Part shown: in pieces, positions 1 through 6,698 of the stretch
Numbering within the stretch: the stretch's first letter is position 1
Layout of the letters: the number at the start of each line of letters is the position of its first letter
Assembly: GCA_964435635.1 (NCBI GenBank)
Contig: CAYSZU010000004.1
Coordinates: 1-39,375 of the forward strand
From: DAOOOU01 sp964435635
Lineage (GTDB): Bacteria > Bacillota_I > Bacilli_A > RF39 > UBA660
Direction of reading: 5' to 3'
Length of the DNA: 39,375 nucleotides
The notes under the pieces: generated by a model
What the model was told of the DNA's origin: nothing
What the model saw: the letters and a program-made list of their open reading frames with translations, nothing else
Databases searched by the model: none
Translations under genes and position numbers: made by a program

Positions 1-583
1 TAAAATACTGTATAATATCATAAATAATATATTCAGAAAGAGCAGAAGTGAAAATGAAATTCATCATCGTAAAAACTAAAGCACTTACTATTACAAAAAT
101 ATATTTATTATCAATTAATTCTCTAATAGATTCTCTAAAAAGAAGTTGTTCAGCTATAACCGCATATATCATTGTTTTAAAAATCGTATACACAATTGAT
201 ATCTGTGTCATACTCCATAACGCTTCCGTATTTTCATCTAGCACTTCTTTTACCGGATAAATCAAATCCGAGATAAAACCTGTTAGCAAAATCAAAATGA
301 TTATAATAACAAAATTAATCATAACATTTTTTATGAAAGGCCAAAATTTGTATTTGTTTTTAATATACAACCAATCTTTTTTTATGTTTTCAAAATACAT
401 CCATACAATGAAAATTAAAAAAATTAAATCTTTAATGAGAGAACCAATTACAGTTGATTTAATGCCAAGACTATATAAAAATCCTCCCCCGTATGTCGCA
501 AGTACAAAATATGTAAAAAAAACCATTAACACCTTCAGTATTTCTGATTTTTTAGAAGTATATACTACCACTTTCTTTTCCAT
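1..583 (-). CDS. CPBP (Abi/Rce1-like) intramembrane protein, partial, probable degenerate protease
   Basis: The minus strand is open from an ATG at 581-583 to the window edge, giving 194 codons with no stop, so the C-terminus lies outside. The product is very hydrophobic, with membrane segments near residues 17-35, 47-62, 85-103, 120-140 and 155-175. A segment reading AEQLLFRESIR matches the first CPBP motif (normally EExxxR), but the second Glu is Gln. The next helix has FTMMN where the family has FxxxH, so the usual His is Asn. CPBP proteins are membrane proteases or bacteriocin-immunity proteins; the substitutions suggest a non-proteolytic member or one with changed chemistry. An AGAGTGG sequence precedes the start, and a plausible promoter (TTTAAA, 17 bases, TATTAT at 612-617 with upstream TG) lies just before it. 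The family call rests on motif shape only. Confidence 0.6.
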   Translation of the reverse strand, partial: MEKKVVVYTSKKSEILKVLMVFFTYFVLATYGGGFLYSLGIKSTVIGSLIKDLIFLIFIVWMYFENIKKDWLYIKNKYKFWPFIKNVMINFVIIIILILLTGFISDLIYPVKEVLDENTEALWSMTQISIVYTIFKTMIYAVIAEQLLFRESIRELIDNKYIFVIVSALVFTMMNFIFTSALSEYIIYDIIQYF

Positions 584-611
584 ATGTTAAACACCACTCT
601 ATCTTAAATAT

Positions 612-640
612 ATAATACCATATATAGTTAAACTTTTAAA
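612..640 (-). promoter_or_regulatory. Candidate promoter of the CPBP-like gene
   Basis: On the minus strand TTTAAA, a 17-base spacer and TATTAT (612-617) are seen, with TG one base before the -10 box. It lies downstream of the mini-gene terminator and about 25-30 bases before the CPBP start codon, so that gene can be transcribed on its own. Confidence 0.4.
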
Positions 641-674
641 TTTAATGTGAATTTTTTAACATCAACTTTACATC

Positions 675-700
675 AAAAAAGGCACTCAGTACTGAGCGCC
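675..700 (-). terminator. Rho-independent terminator of the mini-gene and rplU-prp-rpmA
   Basis: Minus strand GGCGCTCAG / CTGAGTGCC stem (one G-T pair, 681-700) is followed directly by six T (675-680). It is GC-rich for this region. It is the first terminator after rpmA, so it probably ends both the short peptide transcript and read-through from the ribosomal protein operon. Confidence 0.85.
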
Positions 701-729
701 CCTCTTCTAGTAGCTACTAAAAGTATTTT

Positions 730-759
730 CTAGAAGAATTTTCTTAACAATTTCCACAT
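730..759 (-). CDS. Nine-residue peptide mini-ORF (MWKLLRKFF)
   Basis: A tiny reading frame, ATG at 757-759 to TAG at 730-732, encodes MWKLLRKFF. AAAGGAGG at 768-775, close to the ideal Shine-Dalgarno, ends 8 bases before this ATG; an in-frame ATG at 763-765 would add two residues but sits only 2 bases from it. An extended -10 promoter lies just upstream (796-801) and a strong terminator follows (675-700), giving a transcript of only about 115 nucleotides. The peptide is cationic and amphipathic, with Trp/Leu/Phe and three basic residues. It may be a secreted or membrane-active micropeptide, or a leader peptide. The stop codon sits in one arm of a second hairpin (TCTTCTAG with CTAGAAGA), which ribosomes would open. 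No known family is recognised; translation is inferred. Confidence 0.5.
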   Translation of the reverse strand: MWKLLRKFF

Positions 760-795
760 ATTCATTCCCTCCTTTCCTGTAAATATTACGTCCTC

Positions 796-824
796 ATTAT
801 ACCATAAATTTTATGCTATTATAA
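796..824 (-). promoter_or_regulatory. Extended -10 promoter of the mini-gene
   Basis: Minus strand TGGTATAAT: a perfect TATAAT (796-801) with the TGn extension. The -35 position 17 bases upstream has TTATAA, a weak match, as is common for extended -10 promoters. Predicted transcription start is near 789, a short distance before the Shine-Dalgarno at 768-775. Confidence 0.65.
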
Positions 825-850
825 GGTCCAGGTCTAAATTAATATGTCCT

Positions 851-1141
851 TTACATTTGTTTTTCGTAAACGCATGCTTTTTTCTTGTCTCTACCTAATC
901 TTTCGTATTTTACAATACCAGTTACTTTAGCAAATAAAGTATGATCTTTACCAATTCCGACATTTACTCCAGGATGTATCTTAGTTCCTCTTTGACGATA
1001 TATAATGCTTCCGGCATTAATTGTTTGGCCATCAGCAGCTTTTGCTCCTAGACGGCGACCACTTGAATCACGTCCGTTTGAAGTTGAAGATTGTCCTTTT
1101 TTATGAGCAAATAATTGAATATTTAATTTTAATAATTGCAT
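851..1141 (-). CDS. rpmA: 50S ribosomal protein L27, with Prp-cleavable N-terminal extension
   Basis: The 96-residue protein is L27 of the large ribosomal subunit, whose N-terminus reaches toward the peptidyl-transferase centre. After the first residues it reads [20 protein letters not shown], which matches Firmicutes L27 proteins that are made with an extension and cut before the conserved A-x-KKG. Here the cut would fall after Phe11, exposing Ala12. The usual LNLQFF motif has Leu in place of the first Phe. The rest ([31 protein letters not shown]) is typical. The start overlaps nothing; its Shine-Dalgarno GAGGAA lies in the end of prp, three bases away, implying coupled translation. It is the last gene of rplU-prp-rpmA. 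Confidence 0.97.
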   Translation of the reverse strand: MQLLKLNIQLFAHKKGQSSTSNGRDSSGRRLGAKAADGQTINAGSIIYRQRGTKIHPGVNVGIGKDHTLFAKVTGIVKYERLGRDKKKACVYEKQM

Positions 1142-1144
1142 TTA

Positions 1145-1456
1145 TTATTCCTCATTTCTAATTACGATATTTTTTGGATAATCAAAATGAATTTCTTCAA
1201 GCATTTTTAACATATTGTTAATTAATTTTATTGCAATTTGATTATCATTTATTATTTTAATATTTAATTTATTTTTCTTTTCTTCATAATTGATTGCTTC
1301 TTCATCTAAACTTAGAATTGCATTAATTGTTGTAATAACAATTGATGAGACACTAGCACAGATGATATCTTTACCATATACATCAAATTTAGCATGGCCC
1401 GTAATTGCCACTTGATTAATAATGTTATTATGAAGCGTAACGTTAACCTTGATCAT
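1145..1456 (-). CDS. prp: Ribosomal-processing cysteine protease Prp
   Basis: This 103-residue protein (YsxB family) lies between rplU and rpmA, its standard place in Firmicutes whose L27 carries an N-terminal extension. Prp removes that extension using a His-Cys dyad. The sequence has GHAKF with His21 and DIICASVS with Cys33, spaced as in the family; the glycine of the flexible loop (Gly28) is also present. Length is normal. It begins 2 bases after the rplU stop and its Shine-Dalgarno is weak, so translation probably depends on rplU. Function is inferred from family, position and the L27 substrate motif in the neighbouring gene. Confidence 0.93.
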   Translation of the reverse strand: MIKVNVTLHNNIINQVAITGHAKFDVYGKDIICASVSSIVITTINAILSLDEEAINYEEKKNKLNIKIINDNQIAIKLINNMLKMLEEIHFDYPKNIVIRNEE

Positions 1457-1457
1457 C

Positions 1458-1760
1458 TTATTTCTTTGTTATCGTTTTAACAACAAGTTTAGTATACGGC
1501 TGACGATGACCTTGAGTTTTACGATATTTTTTCTTTGGTTTATATTTAAATATCGTAATTTTCTTTTGTTTGCCGTGTTTTTCAACCGTACAAACTACTT
1601 TGGCATTTTTAACAGTTGGTGTTCCGACTTGACCATCAACGAATAATACTTCGTCAAAAATTATTTCACTGCCCGCTTCAACATCTAGTTTTTCAACATA
1701 AATGATATCGCCTTCAGTTACATAGTATTGCTTACCACCAGTTATAAATATAGCTTTCAT
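1458..1760 (-). CDS. rplU: 50S ribosomal protein L21
   Basis: The 100-residue protein starts [18 protein letters not shown], the typical L21 N-terminus, and contains [19 protein letters not shown] near the C-terminus, the L21 signature. It binds 23S rRNA in the large subunit. A strong AAGGAGG precedes the ATG at 1760, and the first gene of the operon is preceded by an L21 leader RNA and a strong promoter. Length is normal for the family. Confidence 0.98.
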   Translation of the reverse strand: MKAIFITGGKQYYVTEGDIIYVEKLDVEAGSEIIFDEVLFVDGQVGTPTVKNAKVVCTVEKHGKQKKITIFKYKPKKKYRKTQGHRQPYTKLVVKTITKK

Positions 1761-1764
1761 TTCT

Positions 1765-1855
1765 TACCTCCTTATATTATTAAGACGCGCCCTGAAGGTG
1801 TTACATTCGTAAACTTCTAACCTTTTTAGTGCGGTTTTAAGAAAGCCCTAAAACG
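1765..1855 (-). ncRNA. Ribosomal protein L21 leader (cis-regulatory RNA)
   Basis: The untranslated leader of rplU contains the blocks AACCGCACTAAAAAGG, TTAGAAGTTTACGAATGTAA and ACACCTTCAGGGCGCGTC in the order known for the Firmicutes L21 leader family, directly before the rplU Shine-Dalgarno. It is thought to give autoregulation by L21 or another protein of the operon. The family call is from recognition of these blocks; a covariance-model search would settle it. Confidence 0.85.
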
Positions 1856-1860
1856 TTAAG

Positions 1861-1889
1861 ATTGTATCAAAAAACAGCTTGCTTGTCAA
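1861..1889 (-). promoter_or_regulatory. Strong sigma-A promoter of rplU-prp-rpmA
   Basis: Minus strand TTGACA (1884-1889), exactly 17 bases, then TACAAT (1861-1866) preceded by TGA, an extended -10. The -35 box lies four bases after the radC stop codon. Transcription would start near 1854, at the beginning of the L21 leader. Confidence 0.88.
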
Positions 1890-1893
1890 ATTA

Positions 1894-2592
1894 TTATTGG
1901 CTTTTGGCAAATAATTTCGGATTAGTCTCAAAATAACTATAATATTCATTGTTACCAATAATAATGTGATCAAGCAGATTAATCCCAATTAGTAACCCGG
2001 CCGCAATAATTGCTTTAGTAAAATTATCATCAACTATACTAGGTTTAGAATCACCCGATGGGTGATTGTGAACCAGAATAATATTTACCGCACTATTAAT
2101 AATTGCTTCTTTAAATATTTCTCTAGGGTGAACAATACTAGAATTAATTGTCCCAATAAAGATTATCTTAGCCGCAATGATTTGTTTTTTAGTATCAAGC
2201 AAAATTGCCATTAATTTTTCTTGTTTATTCTCATTCATTTGCTCATGATAAAGATTAAAAATAACTTGGGGATTACAAACATCTTGTTTACTTTGTAAAA
2301 CAACTTTATTTACCCGATTACCAAGTTCAATTGCCGCAATAATAGTTGTTGCTTTAACTTGGCCAATCCCTTTAATTTTAGAAAGACTATTAGTAGTCAT
2401 GGCTTTTAAATGATGAATATCTTCAATTTTAACTAGCAATTCTAAAGCTAAATCTTTGGCATTAGTATTTTTATAGCCCGTTCTAATCAAGATTGCAATT
2501 AGTTCCTCGTCGCTTAATGCTCCGGCCCCTAATTTGATAAGACGCTCTCTTGGCCTTTGCATTAGGGGAATTTCTTTTATTATATATGTCAT
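1894..2592 (-). CDS. radC: RadC family JAB1/MPN-type protein
   Basis: The 232-residue protein has the RadC layout: an N-terminal helix-hairpin-helix-like region (LSKIKGIGQVKATTI, about residues 68-82) and a C-terminal JAMM metalloprotease-like domain with HNHPSGDSKPSIVDD carrying the two His and the Asp of the zinc site; a Glu in PREIFKEAI is the likely fourth element. RadC was once linked to DNA repair, but the role of the family is unsettled. The start chosen has AAGGAG 14 bases upstream, rather far, so the start is less certain. It is close upstream of the rplU promoter and in many Firmicutes lies near mreB or maf genes, which are not seen here. Confidence 0.93.
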   Translation of the reverse strand: MTYIIKEIPLMQRPRERLIKLGAGALSDEELIAILIRTGYKNTNAKDLALELLVKIEDIHHLKAMTTNSLSKIKGIGQVKATTIIAAIELGNRVNKVVLQSKQDVCNPQVIFNLYHEQMNENKQEKLMAILLDTKKQIIAAKIIFIGTINSSIVHPREIFKEAIINSAVNIILVHNHPSGDSKPSIVDDNFTKAIIAAGLLIGINLLDHIIIGNNEYYSYFETNPKLFAKSQ

Positions 2593-2644
2593 CTTTATTA
2601 TAATTACTCCTTAATACTTATATTATTAAAGAAAAGATAATTTC

Positions 2645-2673
2645 ATTTAAAAAGTTCAAGTAATCTTGAACTT
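2645..2673 (-). terminator. Terminator after the helical-stalk/beta-barrel gene
   Basis: Minus strand AAGTTCAAG, loop ATTA, CTTGAACTT (2652-2673), followed by further T. The first arm contains part of the stop codon at 2672-2674. The T tract is short (TTTAAATG), so strength is moderate. Confidence 0.65.
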
Positions 2674-3745
2674 AACTTAGTTTTGTAATATTAATAACGT
2701 TTCCACTAAATTGTTTGATGGTATCAAAAGTTCCGGTTGTCCCAATATATTCCCCACTCCGGTAAACCTTAATCTCTTCAGGAATATGATCAATATAAAA
2801 TTCGGTTAAACACTTATTACCATTACTTTCATGGTACCATGTTTTTCCATTGTGCCAGCCCTTAGAATCATTTCCTTTGGCATCACACATGATAACCTTA
2901 TAAGTATTGCCTTTGTCGGTTGAAACACTAAACGTATCACCAACATTACCAAAATAAGTACCCATTGCAACACAAAAATATTTTTCACCATTTAGATTAA
3001 CATAACGAGCTCCAGTTTTGGCATCCGTGTGAGTATCATAAGTTATCCCGTTATAGGCACCACCATAAACAATGGCCCCTTGTGGTGTAGCATACTCACC
3101 ATTTTCTTTCATCCTTTTAGTAACCTTTGAATACTTAGTATATGATTTATATGAAGTTAATGAACCAGGTACATCCATTACTTGGCCGTTAGTCACTAAC
3201 CCTTTTTCTGCTTCTAAAGGAGGCGCGGGTTCACTATTTATTTCTGGTGCTAAAGCTATTTTAGGTTCTGAAGCCGGAGCTGTTTCAATTTCTGGGTTAC
3301 TAGTCGTCGCTATTTGATCATTAGAACCAGCTGCCATAGTCACTTGTTCTTCCCTAGCAGTTTCAATTTCAGGAGGTTCCGGTGCTGCCGCTGGGATACC
3401 AGCATTTATATCAGATAAATTATCACGATTAATTTTATAATCAATTGGTAATACAAGATTAAAAACTTCAATTACACTATTACTAAATTTAATACTTTCA
3501 TTAATTATACTTGTAAAATTATGCTTATCCATTAACGAATAATCAACGCCTAAAGTTTTGTATAAACCTTTGCTATCAACTAACTCACTATATCGTTGAT
3601 TTAAACGACTATCGATATTTGCATTTGAATTAATTAATGAACTTTTTGCCCCATTTAAAGAATCATTAGCAGAGGCAATTATGTCTCTGGCGATATTTAA
3701 TTTATCAAAATCAAAATAAATTCCTTTTTCTGCCACTTTAATCAC
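2672..3745 (-). CDS. Two-domain protein: helical N-terminus, Pro/Glu/Ala stalk, beta-barrel-like C-terminus
   Basis: The 357-residue protein is not assigned to a characterised family. Residues 1-105 are predicted helical, with regular Asn/Ser-rich heptads and no signal peptide, like WXG100/LXG-type secretion modules although no clear WXG is seen. Residues about 110-195 are a low-complexity stalk rich in Pro, Glu and Ala. Residues about 240-357 are beta-rich, with MGTYFGNVGDTFSV and YKVIMCDAKGND resembling the double-psi beta-barrel of 3D/RlpA-like cell-wall domains, including the Asp of the MCDAKG block. A wall-associated or exported role is inference. The start is GTG at 3743-3745 with AAGG very close; a GTG three codons later is an alternative. 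It has its own extended -10 promoter and terminator. Confidence 0.6.
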   Translation of the reverse strand: MIKVAEKGIYFDFDKLNIARDIIASANDSLNGAKSSLINSNANIDSRLNQRYSELVDSKGLYKTLGVDYSLMDKHNFTSIINESIKFSNSVIEVFNLVLPIDYKINRDNLSDINAGIPAAAPEPPEIETAREEQVTMAAGSNDQIATTSNPEIETAPASEPKIALAPEINSEPAPPLEAEKGLVTNGQVMDVPGSLTSYKSYTKYSKVTKRMKENGEYATPQGAIVYGGAYNGITYDTHTDAKTGARYVNLNGEKYFCVAMGTYFGNVGDTFSVSTDKGNTYKVIMCDAKGNDSKGWHNGKTWYHESNGNKCLTEFYIDHIPEEIKVYRSGEYIGTTGTFDTIKQFSGNVINITKLS

Positions 3746-3848
3746 TATCCTTCTTTAAACTATAATCTAGTCTTTTAATGATGTTTGTTTGCTACCTAAG
3801 TTATGCTTATAATAATCAGTTAATTTTAAAGTACTATTTATACTTACT

Positions 3849-3877
3849 ATTATACCAAACTTTTTCAAATATTAAAT
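3849..3877 (-). promoter_or_regulatory. Extended -10 promoter of the stalk/barrel protein gene
   Basis: Minus strand TGGTATAAT: perfect TATAAT (3849-3854) with TGn; the -35 region ATTTAA is poor. It would give a leader of about 95 bases before the GTG start. Confidence 0.6.
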
Positions 3878-3919
3878 AAATATTTTCTTAAAAAATGTTT
3901 TTCGATAATTAGCGAAAAG

Positions 3920-3943
3920 AAAAGCCATTAAAAGATGGCTTTT
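3920..3943 (-). terminator. Terminator of valS
   Basis: Minus strand AAAGCCAT, loop CTTTTA, ATGGCTTT starting one base after the valS TGA, followed by T-rich TCTTTTC. In-frame TAA comes directly after the TGA. Confidence 0.75.
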
Positions 3944-3944
3944 A

Positions 3945-6344
3945 TCATTTTTCTAACTCGATTTTTTTAATCAAATAGTTGTCATTTATTTCAGCAATTA
4001 TTAATTCTGCAATATATAATGTTGCTTTAAAATCATTTTGAGCTTCTTTCATTGCCTTTGTTAATTCTTCATTTAAACCTAATTCTAACAATGTTATCGG
4101 GGTTTTAAGCGAAACACTATTATTAGTTTTAATTCCTCTTATTTCGCCGATTATACTAATTAGGCCATCTGCTGCTTTAACTGTTTCAGCAAATTGATAG
4201 TTTAATGGTTCAATTTGGGTAATATGAATTGATTTTTCATGATGATATAAAGCTTGGAAAATTTCTTCTGTAATAAACGGAAAATAGATACTAAAATCTT
4301 GTAAGAATTTAAATAATAATATATAAATTGTTTTTTGGGCTGAATAGCGCGCTTTTTGGCCAAATTCCTCGGGGCGATACAAACGATGTTTAACTATTTC
4401 AATATAATTATCACAAAAATCCCAAAAGAATTTTTCTAAATGATTCAAGCCTAAGCCAATCTCATAATCATCTAAGTGTTTAATAAACTTTGCTTCCATT
4501 ACTTGGTATTTAGTAATTATCCATTTATCAAAATATTCAAAATCAGTAAATTCTTGATCAGTATAATCTTTTAAATGTAATTCAATTAATTTAGCTAAAT
4601 TCCAAAGTTTATTAATTAGTCTTTTACCTCTTTGAAAAGCCTCTTCATTAAAGATTATATCAGTCCCAAGTTTACCAGACCCAGCCCAATATCTAACAAT
4701 ATCAGCTCCATAAACTTCTAACAATTCAAACGGCTCCATCTTTGAGTTATTAAGTCTTTTACTAATCTTTTCACCTTTATCGGCCATAACAAACCCAGAT
4801 ATCATAATATTTTCCCAAGGTTTCATGCCAAAATGATAGAAACCTTTAACAATACTATAAAAATCCCAAGTTCGAATAATATCATGAGCGTTACACCTTA
4901 AGCTCATTGGCTTTAAGATATCTTCATAGTTTTCTTTTTCACCATATTTCATATTAATCAAAGGTGTTACCGAAGAAGTTTGCCAAGTATCCATAATGTC
5001 CTTTTCGGGAATAAACTCATTACTACCACAAGAACATCGCTCTTTTGGCTGATCTACTAAAGGATTAACTGGTAAATCTTCCTTCTTAGCCAAGATTGGC
5101 TGCCCACAAGTAGCACAATACCAAACTGGGAATGGAACCCCGAAATATCTTTGTCTTGAAATACACCAATCCCATAAGATATTTTCAACCCACTCATTAT
5201 AGCGATTACGCATATGAGCAGGATACCAATTAATTTCTGCTCCGATTTTTAAAAAGTCTGCTTTATGATTCATTAAATCAATAAACCATTGCTTTAAAAT
5301 ACCATATTCTACTTCTTTACCACATCGTTCATGAGTTTGAACTTCATGTTCTAAATCCTCGATTTTAATAACATAACCACCAGTTTGCAAATCAGTAATA
5401 ATCTTTTGGCGGGCTTCTTTAATTGTTAAACCCCCATAATTAGGAATACTATTTTCTAAATAACCATCACTTGTTAAAATGTTTTTTAATGGCAGATTAT
5501 ATTGTTTCCACCACTCAATATCGGTTTGATCACCAAAAGTACAACACATAACAATTCCAGTTCCTTTATCAATTGCTACTTTTTCATCGCCCATAATTGG
5601 CACTGTAATATTTAAGATTGGCACAATTGCCTCTTGATTAATTAAATGTTTACGTTCTTCATCATTTGGATTAACAAAAATACAAACAATCGCCGGTAAT
5701 AATTCTGGTCTAGTTGTTGCAATCGCAAAAGGTTCTCCTTTTGTTGTTTTAAAAGTAAGATAATTAAAGGTTGTTTTAACCGTTTTAGTTTCTAACTCAG
5801 CCTGAGCAATTGAAGTAAGACATTCATTACACCAAAGGGCTGGACTTTCCTTATGATAACAATAACCCTTTGCGACTAAATCTAAAAATGATAATTGACT
5901 AACTTTAGTACTTGAAGCACTAACTGTTTTATATGAATTATCAACATCAGCACTAAACCCTGCCCGTTTAAATAATTTTTTAAACTCAGCCTCGTATTTA
6001 TCCGTTGTTTCATAACATAATTGGGTAAACTTTTCCCGCCCTATTTCATGAGCTTTTTTCCCTTGTTCTTTTTCAACTAATCTTTCACTTGGTAAACCAT
6101 TATCATCAAAACCAAAAGGATAAAATAAATTGAAACCCCTTACTCTTTTATATCGAGCAATCATTTCTGCTTGCGAATACGAAAAAATATGGCCAATATG
6201 AATTTTGCCATTTACGGTTGGGGGTGGCGTATCAATCGAATAAATTGCTCTTTGATCAGGTTTAAAATCATAAACTTTTTTTTCCTGCCAATAATTCAGC
6301 CACTTGATTTCTTTTTCTTTAAAATCATATTTGTTATCTAACAT
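3945..6344 (-). CDS. valS: Valyl-tRNA synthetase, archaeal/rickettsial-type
   Basis: The 799-residue class I synthetase charges tRNA-Val. The HIGH motif is HIGH at residues 49-52 in PPPTVNGKIHIGHIFSYSQ; the KMSKS motif is KISKR in GEKISKRLNNSK near residue 525. Editing (CP1) domain sequence ATTRPELLPAIVCI is present, as is WDWCISRQRYFGVPFPVWYC. PPPTVxGxxHIGHVFSY and FYPFGFDDNGLPSERLVEK follow the archaeal and alpha-proteobacterial ValRS subgroup rather than the common bacterial PPPNVTGxLHxGHA type, which also has a long C-terminal coiled coil. This protein is about 80 residues shorter than that type. The T-box upstream, with a GTA specifier, supports valine specificity. The ATG has GGAGGAAC at good distance. 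Terminal TGA is followed by in-frame TAA. Confidence 0.95.
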   Translation of the reverse strand: MLDNKYDFKEKEIKWLNYWQEKKVYDFKPDQRAIYSIDTPPPTVNGKIHIGHIFSYSQAEMIARYKRVRGFNLFYPFGFDDNGLPSERLVEKEQGKKAHEIGREKFTQLCYETTDKYEAEFKKLFKRAGFSADVDNSYKTVSASSTKVSQLSFLDLVAKGYCYHKESPALWCNECLTSIAQAELETKTVKTTFNYLTFKTTKGEPFAIATTRPELLPAIVCIFVNPNDEERKHLINQEAIVPILNITVPIMGDEKVAIDKGTGIVMCCTFGDQTDIEWWKQYNLPLKNILTSDGYLENSIPNYGGLTIKEARQKIITDLQTGGYVIKIEDLEHEVQTHERCGKEVEYGILKQWFIDLMNHKADFLKIGAEINWYPAHMRNRYNEWVENILWDWCISRQRYFGVPFPVWYCATCGQPILAKKEDLPVNPLVDQPKERCSCGSNEFIPEKDIMDTWQTSSVTPLINMKYGEKENYEDILKPMSLRCNAHDIIRTWDFYSIVKGFYHFGMKPWENIMISGFVMADKGEKISKRLNNSKMEPFELLEVYGADIVRYWAGSGKLGTDIIFNEEAFQRGKRLINKLWNLAKLIELHLKDYTDQEFTDFEYFDKWIITKYQVMEAKFIKHLDDYEIGLGLNHLEKFFWDFCDNYIEIVKHRLYRPEEFGQKARYSAQKTIYILLFKFLQDFSIYFPFITEEIFQALYHHEKSIHITQIEPLNYQFAETVKAADGLISIIGEIRGIKTNNSVSLKTPITLLELGLNEELTKAMKEAQNDFKATLYIAELIIAEINDNYLIKKIELEK

Positions 6345-6384
6345 TATTTGGTTCCTCCTCTGTAACTAGTTAATTTTGGTAAAT

Positions 6385-6592
6385 AAAAAATAAAATCAGC
6401 CAAAGGACGATTTTATTCGTGGTACCACCTTAATTTGTAACTTAGTTACCTTAAATATTTAACGCATATTAACGATATATTATTTAAATATATAAGCTCC
6501 CAAGCTACCTTCAAAAATCATATCTATTAGGTTCCACCATACCCTAACTCTCTATTTGAATCTGATCTTTTACTCCTCTTGTTCATCGCTTT
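6385..6592 (-). promoter_or_regulatory. T-box riboswitch controlling valS
   Basis: Minus strand: AGCGATGAAC and the GAGGAGTAAAAGATCAGA block (AGTA bulge) at the start, a candidate specifier GTA (6506-6508) in TGAAGGTAGCTTGGGAGC, then the antiterminator signature AATTAAGGTGGTACCACG (near 6416-6433), then a terminator stem ATAAAATC / GATTTTAT followed by a T run (about 6385-6417). The TGGT of the T-box pairs with ACCA, as expected for a tRNA with A as discriminator, which tRNA-Val has. Uncharged tRNA-Val would allow valS transcription. The specifier is read from position only; secondary structure was not computed. Confidence 0.92.
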
Positions 6593-6600
6593 TCTCTTGT

Positions 6601-6629
6601 ATTATAACTTATATCTTACTTTATATCAA
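6601..6629 (-). promoter_or_regulatory. Promoter of valS
   Basis: Minus strand TTGATA (6624-6629), 17 bases, TATAAT (6601-6606), a near-consensus sigma-A promoter starting transcription just before the T-box. Confidence 0.85.
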
Positions 6630-6637
6630 TAAAATAA

Positions 6638-6666
6638 TTGTACTCTAATCATAATTATTGTATAAT
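6638..6666 (+). promoter_or_regulatory. Promoter of pilB
   Basis: Plus strand TTGTAC (6638-6643), 17 bases, TATAAT (6661-6666). It is back to back with the valS promoter, the two -35 boxes being only 8 bases apart, so the polymerases may compete. Confidence 0.75.
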
Positions 6667-6698
6667 AATTTTAAGAATATAGGGATTGAGGTGAGTTG

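Noticed and set aside
48..590. Two plus-strand open frames of 70 and 97 codons
   Set aside because: They lie opposite the continuous CPBP-like frame, have no Shine-Dalgarno and no sensible domain pattern; shadows of the minus-strand gene.
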